Shown here one piece after another: positions 10,616 to 17,500 of a DNA stretch of 17,500 bases. Source of the stretch: Glandiceps talaboti (taxonomy: Eukaryota > Hemichordata > Enteropneusta > Spengelidae); the NCBI RefSeq assembly GCF_964340395.1, contig NC_135554.1, positions 3,952,975-3,970,474 of the forward strand, written 5' to 3'. The notes under the pieces were generated by a model. The model saw nothing but the letters and a program-made list of their open reading frames with translations, was not told where the DNA came from and ran no database searches. Numbering within the stretch: position 1 is the first letter of the stretch; every line of letters starts with the position of its first letter. Made by a program: the position numbers and the translations under genes.

Positions 10616-10704
<89 letters not shown>
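10616..10704. repeat. (TA)n microsatellite, right flank of the ribozyme palindrome
   Basis: Eighty-nine bases of TA dinucleotide begin directly inside the right arm end of the inverted repeat, with no spacer. Confidence 0.96.
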
Positions 10705-10707
<3 letters not shown>

Positions 10708-10749
10708 TTATGACTGTAAACGGCGTTAGTATAATTAATTGTAATAATA

Positions 10750-11075
10750 CAGTGTATTCATAATACACCTGTCCTCCGTAGAGCTCCAGCGACTAAGATT
10801 AGTATCCCCTGGTACGGATCTATATCGGTACATCAGTCCTTTGTACTTCCCAACTCCCTGGGAAGCATACAATCCATACAGCTCATAGAATTAGATCATT
10901 CAGATTGCAACCTCCATCATACCAGGTCCCCCAATTATACAGCTGTGTTGACCGATGCTCATGTATGGGAAAATCTTGCCCAAGAACTTTAGCCATTCAC
11001 TAACAAATGGCACCGACAAGGCTCAAACCTAAATCCTGCAGATTCCAAGCGGGTCACTGAAACCATTCGATGTAT
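10750..11075 (-). mobile_element. tRNA-derived SINE-like element (minus strand)
   Basis: Read on the minus strand, the head has RNA polymerase III promoter-like boxes. TGGTTTCAGTGACC (11065 to 11052) resembles an A box, and GGTTTGAGCCT (11029 to 11019) resembles a B box, 36 bases apart start to start. A body without open frames follows. It includes phrases such as TTGGGCAAGATTTTCCC and GGGGGACCTGG that I have the impression of having seen in invertebrate interspersed repeats. Both boxes are degenerate, so this copy is probably old and silent. The ends are approximate; I did not find a target-site duplication. Confidence 0.5.
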
Positions 11076-11262
11076 CTCATAAACTTCTAAACTGAGAGTG
11101 TCCAGGATGCAAAGAATGGTAGGGTTATTTATAGTTGAGGTTTTACCTGATCTAAGGTGATTCGAAGAATAGGGTCTGGGTTAGGAAGGCTAGAATATAC
11201 AAAACAATGTGACAGATTTTTTCAAACAATGAGTGGTCCATGTTTATTGATACAAGAATGTC

Positions 11263-11263
<1 letters not shown>

Positions 11264-11320
<57 letters not shown>

Positions 11321-11395
11321 TATAACAACAGCCGCGATTTTAAATGGCTTGAAGTTATGTGTATTAACAGGAATATTTATGACAGATGGGCAGGC

Positions 11396-11446
<51 letters not shown>

Positions 11447-11468
11447 TGGACGCACGGACGGGCAGGTG

Positions 11469-11558
<90 letters not shown>

Positions 11559-11567
11559 TAGACAGAC

Positions 11568-11638
<71 letters not shown>

Positions 11639-11642
11639 CAGA
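11264..11642. repeat. compound GACA / GACT / GATA microsatellite
   Basis: A CAGA run (11264-11320) is followed by about 70 bp of unique sequence, then a second run (about 11392-11446). A degenerate GGACGG-rich patch comes next, then GACT units (about 11473-11492), a third GACA run (to about 11558) and a long GATA run (about 11567-11638). The related tetramers suggest stepwise mutation from one ancestral GACA array. Open frames across it (CLSV and YLSI repeats on the minus strand, QTDR on the plus strand) are by-products of the repeat, not genes. Confidence 0.97.
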
Positions 11643-12192
11643 ATAAACACATTCACACGTACAGTCTTATGGGATCATCTGAAACTAGAAGATGTACGGC
11701 AGTCCATCACACAATCGCAGGTGTCACTTTGACCAGTAATTTTGTACTACTACCTTTGTGATAATTCTGATACGTGTATAAGCTATTTTACGTTCAGGTA
11801 TTTTTAAAGATGTCACCGTGTTCGTTGCAATCATATTTGTAAAACCAGGAGTATTAAAAGATTAAGTGTACGCTGTCTTGGTTTGGAGGGAAGATGTCAC
11901 CAAATACCATCTGCTGCAGATACACATTAGATTGAATACTTTTGTAAGCACAGTATGGTTGATTAAATCACCTCTAATCTATCACAGTGACAGTGCAAGC
12001 TGTCTATCAAAATTTTAATTATACAAGATTGTTGAATGTTGTTGATATGTACATTTTATCCGTAAAGAGATTTGAGATGTATCACGCAAAAGAGATCTAT
12101 CTGAGGTTTTAGCTCTTAATTGTACACGGGGGACGTTATTTGTCCACGGACTTCAAGGTTCAATAATAAACTATCAGAATAGTTTAAAATCA
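11643..12192. other. non-coding spacer between microsatellites
   Basis: Ordinary AT-rich DNA of about 550 bp without open frames, internal repeats or recognisable RNA genes. Confidence 0.5.
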
Positions 12193-12200
12193 GTGTGCGT

Positions 12201-12244
<44 letters not shown>
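12193..12244. repeat. (TG)n microsatellite
   Basis: A slightly interrupted TG start (12193-12205) passes into a pure TG run to 12244. About 130 bp of unique sequence separates it from the 24-bp minisatellite. Confidence 0.96.
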
Positions 12245-12246
<2 letters not shown>

Positions 12247-12375
12247 TTTTACATACTACATTTTCTTTGCGACGAAATGATGCATGTATACAATAAATAT
12301 ATATTACGCTGCGAACTATGACTGATTATAATCGTGGCGGCATTATCTGACATAAAATAATGTATTTCATCTTCA

Positions 12376-14143
12376 CAATAGTATTGTAATGAGAGATGTC
12401 AATAGTATTGTTATGAGAGATGTCAATAGTATTGTTATGAGAGATGTCAATAGTATTGCTGTAAGAGATGTCAATAGTATTGTTATAAGAGATGTCAATA
12501 GTATTGCTATAAGAGATGTCAATAGTATTGCTGTAAGAGATGTCAATAGTATTGTTATAAGATATGTCAATAGTATTGCTATAAGAGATGTCAATAGTAT
12601 TGCTGTAAGAGATGTCAATAGTATTGTTATAAGAGATGTCAATAGTATTGCTATAAGAGATGTCAATAGTATTGCTATCAGAGATGTCAATAGTATTGCT
12701 GTAAGAGATGTCAATAGTATTGATATAAGAGATGTCAATAGTATTGCTATAAGAGATGTCAATAGTATTGCTATAAGAGATGTCAATAGTATTGTTATGA
12801 GAGATGTCAATAGTATTGTTATGAGAGATGTCAAAAGTATTGTTATTAGAGATGTCAATAGTATTGCTGTAAGAGATGTCAATAGTATTGCTATAAGAGA
12901 TGTCAATAGTATTGTTATTAGAGATGTCAATAGTATTGCTATAAGAGATGTCAATAGTATTGCTATAAGAGATGTCAATAGTATTGCTATAAGAGATGTC
13001 AATAGTATTGCTATAAGAGATGTCAATAGTATTGCTGTAAGATATGTCAATAGTATTGCTGTAAGAGATGTCAATAGTATTGCTATAAGAGATGTCAATA
13101 GTATTGCTATAAGAGATGTCAATAGTATTGCTATAAGAGATGTCAATAGTATTGCTATAAGAGATGTCAATAGTATTGCTATAAGAGATGTCAATATTAT
13201 TGCTATAAGAGATGTCAATAGTATTGCTATAAGAGATGTCAATAGTATTGCTGTAAGAGATGTCAATAGTATTGTTATAAGAGATGTCAATAGTATTGCT
13301 GTAAGAGATGTCAATAGTATTGTTATAAGAGATGTCAATAGTATTGTTATAAGAGATGTCAATAGTATTGCTATAAGAGATGTCAATAGTATTGCTATAA
13401 GAGATGTCAATATTATTGCTATAAGAGATGTCAATAGTATTGCTGTAAGAGATATCAATAGTATTGCTATAAGAGATATCAATAGTATTGCTGTAAGAGA
13501 TGTCAATAGTATTGCTATAAGAGATGTCAATATTATTGCTATAAGAGATGTCAATAGTATTGCTGTAAGAGATGTCAATATTATTGCTATAAGAGATGTC
13601 AATAGTATTGCTGTAAGAGATGTCAATAGTATTGTTATAAGAGATAGAGATGTCAATAGTATTGCTATAAGAGATGTCAATAGTATTGCTATAAGAGATG
13701 TCAATAGTATTGTTATAAGAGATGTCAATAGTATTGCTGTAAGAGATGTCAATAGTATTGTTATAAGAGATAGAGATGTCAATAGTATTGCTATAAGAGA
13801 TGTCAATAGTATTGCTATAAGAGATGTCAATAGTTTTGTTGTAAGATATGTCAATAGTATTGCTATAAGAGATGTCAACAGTATTGCTGTAAGAGATGTC
13901 AATAGTATTGCTATAAGAGATGTCAATAGTATTGCTGTAACAGATGTCAATAGTATTGCTATAAGAGATGTCAATAGTATTGCTGTAACAGATGTCAATA
14001 GTATTGCTATAAGAGATGTCAATAGTATTGCTATCAGAGATGTCAATAGTATTTTTTTTATAAGACATGTCAATAGTATAGTTATAGGAGATGTCAGTGT
14101 TGTTATAGGAGATGTCAATAATATTGCTGTAAGATTGCTATAA
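12376..14143. repeat. minisatellite of a 24-bp unit, about 72 copies
   Basis: The unit reads approximately AGAGATGTCAATAGTATTG followed by CTATA. It contains an 11-base dyad, CAATA-G-TATTG. Most copies are 24 bp; two are 30 bp through an extra AGAGAT (near 13641 and 13767). Variation is concentrated in the last six bases (GCTATA, GCTGTA, GTTATA, GTTATG). The interior is homogeneous, while the last copies (after about 14050) are degenerate and carry a T-run. Because 24 is divisible by three, frames stay open over about 580 codons on both strands; the plus-strand one reads RDVNSIAI repeats. Nothing supports translation: three such frames coexist and none shows a protein-like edge. Confidence 0.98.
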
Positions 14144-14805
14144 ACAAGCGTAAACATCATGACTTCACAACACTTAAGAAGATCGTAGGATTCATGGTGA
14201 AAACGAGGATTTATTAATTTTTGTATTTTTTGTTTTCGTTGTTTAAATCTAGAATCTATGTAACATGTAATTTTGTATTAAGGGTATCTTAGTACACAGC
14301 ATAAATCCATAGGAGACTATGATTATTTGCAATTAATTAATCTCTTTCTATAAAAGTAAGGGTTTAGAACTGTAGCAAATGTTGACAGAAATCAATTTGT
14401 GATAATGCTACCCATGGTACTTAATGTACATGTTTGTGGTTTTATACACTGCAGTATAATATGATTTAACAAAAATGTGGAGAATTAAATGCAACTCACT
14501 GTGCAGTGTATTTTCAATGTTCGTTTATGGTTTTCATTTGTACATTCAGATGTAGCCAATACCATAAATGCTTCTATCTACAATTTCATTCAGATGATCT
14601 TGAGAATGACAAATTGATTGAAACACAAATGGCCAGTTCAATCACCAATTAAAACTATCGTTAATATATCCAGTGGTGAATTACATGAAAATGAAAGCTA
14701 ACTCTATCCCTAACCTTATACACAACTAGTCATTACTATACCCAACTAAATGAGAAATTTGAGAAATAGTGCATGTGGCTAAGGCATACGTGGAGAATAC
14801 AAATG
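14144..14805. other. non-coding DNA, nothing recognised
   Basis: AT-rich, no open frame of note, no repeat structure seen. Confidence 0.5.
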
Positions 14806-14837
14806 GAGGAGGGTCCGGGGCGGGGTATCCCCCTCTC
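14806..14837. repeat. GC-rich patch with a GGGG-TAT-CCCC hairpin
   Basis: A GGGTCCGGGGC stretch followed by GGGGTATCCCC stands out sharply from the AT-rich background. Such GGGTCCGGGG...CCCC phrases look like part of an old interspersed repeat, but I cannot name the family or define its ends. Confidence 0.4.
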
Positions 14838-14897
14838 GCAGTGTAACATTTTTACACAAATTACAAATTACACTTGTTCAGGGGTCACTTTACGTCA

Positions 14898-14991
14898 CCA
14901 AAATGACTCTTATCTTGTCGTACCCCACTTAAAGTGATGTTTTCCAAAATGACACCTCCCTCCTTTCAAGTGGTGTTTTTTTTCAAAATGA

Positions 14992-14992
<1 letters not shown>
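14898..14992. repeat. degenerate tandem repeat leading into (CA)n
   Basis: The phrase CCAAAATGAC occurs at 14898-14907 and 14944-14953, and as TCAAAATGAC at 14983-14992. The last two copies are preceded by AAGTGATGTTTT and AAGTGGTGTTTT, spacing 39-46 bp. This is an imperfect three-copy tandem repeat whose last copy joins the CA tract. Confidence 0.75.

Positions 14993-15057
<65 letters not shown>
14993..15057. repeat. (CA)n microsatellite
   Basis: A 65-base pure CA run, then an imperfect CACG/CGCA tail to about 15072. Confidence 0.97.
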
Positions 15058-15069
<12 letters not shown>

Positions 15070-15072
15070 ACA

Positions 15073-16000
15073 TCAGAAACACACACATCAAAAACACCAC
15101 TCACCAGTCAGTTAAAAATGCCCGGCCCCTAACTTATCATTGAATCAATTTGTTAAAAAAATAACGTTTTCGACCTCAGTCACCACCTACTCATCCATGA
15201 ACAGTGTTTAGATTATACTTGCCAATTTCTTTGAAAGTAAACAAGTCATGTTTATTGATTGAACTAAAACTTACATCCATTCATTCATTCATTGACTGAT
15301 GTGATTTCTACAACGTGTTTATTTCAACTTTGTTAAGCTAAATTTTTAGATAGCTGATCTATATATTGCTTCTCAATAAATCTCTGAATGCACAGTAATC
15401 GAATATTAATACTCAGCAGGTTCAAATCAATGTTGATAGATTTTAAGGATAAAAGTAGTGAACCGAAATCTTTATGAAAGGAAAGGAAAATAAATTGATT
15501 TTAGAAGTCAATGTTATAACTTAATGTCGTCTTCAAATGTGTTCCAGCCCACACGTACTTCGTCTAATCTACTATATAGACAATCAATCTGAAATTTGTA
15601 ACTATATTTTTCTTTATATAATATATTCCAGCCTGTCTATTGATCTTTCATAATTTGATTCCCAGCAGAGAATGGCCTTCGTCTTTGAAATTCATTTGAT
15701 AAAAAACGCAATAAATATCCGTTATTATAATGGTGTCAGTCTACTTCAGGCGAGTATACAAATTAATGTGTGACTGGCACGTAGGTCACGTTTAATGATC
15801 TGTAACGAAAGGACCGGAGAGCATTTTGCAGCATGTTTTTTGAACGATTTAGACGATACGGTGCAAACTCCAACTTATCAGAATCAAAATGACATTGTTA
15901 CTGTGTTTATTTCTTTGTGAGGTAAACACAACTTAACAAAAACACCAAATGTAGCATTGACATCTCTTGATAGAGTGACACACGCTTCAAACGTCTTTAC
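15073..16000. other. non-coding DNA, nothing recognised
   Basis: AT-rich sequence with a short (CATT)4 run near 15277-15293 and no other feature. If the exon candidate at 16001-16167 is real, the part below 16000 would be its downstream intron. Confidence 0.5.
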
Positions 16001-16167
16001 CTGCTCTCCAGTTTTTTATAGCCCGTGAAAAAGACTGTCTGTGCGCAATCGAACGTCGGGATTCAAATAAAGCAGAAGTTTTATTAACCAGACTTGAACT
16101 TGTCCTTTTATTCAAACTCAAGTTTTTGTATGTATATATGATAGGCATTTTGCTCTTCCAAATACAA
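16001..16167 (-). CDS. weak candidate internal coding exon, function unknown
   Basis: On the minus strand the frame ends at a good donor, GAGAGCAG|GTAAAG, with the junction at 16001/16000. A plausible acceptor, TTTTCTCTGCTATGGTTCATAG, ends at 16168. The 167 bases between them are open and encode about 55 residues. The last third (RRSIAHRQSFSRAIKNWRAG, residues just before the donor) looks like a basic amphipathic helix and is richer in GC than its flanks. No family is recognised. A chance open frame beside a chance donor remains quite possible. No neighbouring exon was found in the window. Confidence 0.2.
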
Positions 16168-17500
16168 CTATGAACCATAGCAGAGAAAAGATAATATCAT
16201 TGACAAGTAATAAAAGGACCTGCATAAATTGTAACATTTTGATAACAATCCTCCCTTCGCCAATAAGAAGGTTAAAAAAAGTCATTATTTCGTTCCTGTT
16301 TATACATTCCAAACCATCATGTCACTGTTCCTTACCTCAGGCGTTCTTAGACTTAAGAGGTCCTAGCTCTTGAAGTACGCTCTGTTTGAAATGGCGTCAG
16401 CTAAAATGACTTGAGGTCATTCGTCAACTGATAGAAGTGAACGGGTATGACTATAGTGCACCAGACATGTCTCATAATTCGTGCAATTTTCATATATGAC
16501 AGCTGATCAAATTTGAAAGGTTGGCTATCTGTTAACGTTAAATATTACTAAAAAACATTAAGGTGCAAAAAACACTGGTAAGATAATTCATATGAGGTAA
16601 ATTCATTGTTCATGGCATCATCAACCATTACGCAGTTCAAGGGATTCTCTTGTCTACTATGGACCTTGATCGGATTTTCTAATGTCTGGAGTTTATCAAC
16701 AAGTTACAAGAACGTGTTGTTCTGCATAAAGTAAATTGCTAAACGAACAAATTTAGGTGAACTTATTTTTTGAACTTACTCATAATAACGATAGTAACGA
16801 GCATTACCAATGATTTCAAGCAACAGTTGTTTCTCGTTAAATTGTTCCATCAAGGTGAACACCCAGCAGCTAAGTTGAGTCTATTCGTCTTCCAACTAAT
16901 TACACACTATCGCATCTATCAATCAAAGATGAATTCGTTATCGTCAAATATTACATAGAGACTAATTTGTCTTTTCTTAAATGTACCATTACTGGGCCAT
17001 GATATACGGTCACATAACGTTATATAGATTGTTGCGTGTACGTGACTTAATCTTCGTACTAAGTAAGGTACATGGCCTGAGGCCATCTTAGAACTGAATT
17101 TCTGCCTCGATAATAATTTTACAGAGAGTTGACATAATTCGTTTATTTCGTTAAGCAAAGGATTTCGACAAGAAATCTCAACGGAGGGGAAAACGTGAAG
17201 TATTGAAGAGAGATAAATCATTATAAGCTGTATCAATACAACATCTATATATTCATTCAATATTATCCACAAGCAGTACAGAAACAGGCTGAAATCGTGA
17301 TCGCCGTTGACGGGGCTGGTTTTTGGCTGCGGACCCAAAAATCAATTTGATCTTATTTCTCGTGTATGCAGCTAAAAAAATATGTTTACATCCAGATAAT
17401 GCAATATTTTTTACAGAGAGTTCGATATTACGCGTAAGTTATTGTACCAAAGAAAACATTTTAAAAAGCTTTAGTTACAGATTTAAGTATAAATGGATAT
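16168..17500. other. mostly non-coding; one unrecognised 139-codon open frame
   Basis: The only notable open frame is 16919-17338 on the minus strand (139 codons, ATG to stop). It has hydrophobic patches (about residues 17-52) but no recognisable domain, and its composition fits a chance frame in AT-rich DNA. Near 16407-16419 lies TGACTTGAGGTCA, which looks like an everted nuclear-receptor half-site pair but has no supporting context. Confidence 0.4.

Larger units (their letters stand above)
10429..10621. repeat. perfect 93-bp inverted repeat carrying two hammerhead ribozymes
   Basis: The arms 10429-10521 and 10529-10621 are exact reverse complements with a 7-base spacer (GAAAAAT). I checked the pairing base by base: positions sum to 21050 and break at 10428/10622. 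The outermost six bases are TATATA-type and merge on the right with a (TA)n tract; 87 bp of each arm is complex sequence. Each arm contains one complete hammerhead ribozyme. Perfect arms mean a recent inverted duplication, gene conversion, or a fold-back assembly or library artefact. As one RNA strand it would form a very stable hairpin that competes with the ribozyme fold. Confidence 0.97.

Noticed and set aside
11157-11656. Open frames with QTDR, CLSV and YLSI repeats
   Set aside because: They are translations of the GACA/GATA microsatellite, not proteins.
12326-14160. Three open frames of about 580-595 codons on both strands
   Set aside because: They are by-products of a 24-bp tandem repeat whose period is divisible by three. 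All three coexist over the same DNA and encode only the repeat.
11264-15057. CRISPR-like regular repeats
   Set aside because: The arrays are head-to-tail tandem repeats with no unique spacers, in eukaryotic DNA.
16407-16419. Everted AGGTCA-like nuclear-receptor site
   Set aside because: A single short degenerate match with no adjacent gene or promoter; not worth a feature.
16919-17338. 139-codon open frame on the minus strand
   Set aside because: No recognisable domain or splice context. Its length is near what chance gives in AT-rich DNA over 17.5 kb in six frames.

Overview
The window looks like AT-rich genomic DNA from an animal, most likely a marine invertebrate. The reasons are a single-exon class A GPCR with metazoan motifs, very dense micro- and minisatellites, a tRNA-derived SINE-like repeat and hammerhead ribozymes inside a repetitive element. 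There is no bacterial-style gene packing. I cannot place the species or phylum from sequence alone.

Layout. Bases 1-3888 hold no recognisable gene, only a short 30-bp tandem repeat (2111-2200) and a TCA microsatellite (3653-3679). Bases 3889-5142 encode the one confident protein gene, a 417-residue seven-transmembrane receptor with a biogenic-amine-receptor-like pocket. Its usual amine-binding Asp3.32 is Asn and its DRY motif reads DKY. Bases 5143-7603 are non-coding. From about 7604 the window turns into mobile and repetitive DNA: a fold-back repeat (7604-7987) and a hairpin-rich segment carrying a 40-bp tandem repeat (8131-8352).

From 9769 to about 15072 roughly half of the DNA is simple or satellite repeat. 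It contains three long (TA)n tracts. Two of them enclose a perfect 93-bp inverted repeat (10429-10521 / 10529-10621) whose arms each encode a complete hammerhead self-cleaving ribozyme, one per strand and pointing outward. Next come a SINE-like element on the minus strand (about 10750-11075), a GACA/GACT/GATA compound microsatellite, (TG)n, a 1.77-kb minisatellite of a 24-bp unit (12376-14143) and (CA)n. The 24-bp period is a multiple of three, so the minisatellite gives long spurious open frames on both strands; I do not treat these as genes.

The last 2.4 kb is mostly featureless. It holds one weak candidate coding exon on the minus strand (16001-16167) and an unrecognised 139-codon open frame.

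The genes do not form a pathway. The most notable element is the paired hammerhead ribozyme palindrome inside (TA)n. It resembles the ribozymes known from Penelope-like retroelements and small animal retrozymes, but here it is a divergent inverted pair.
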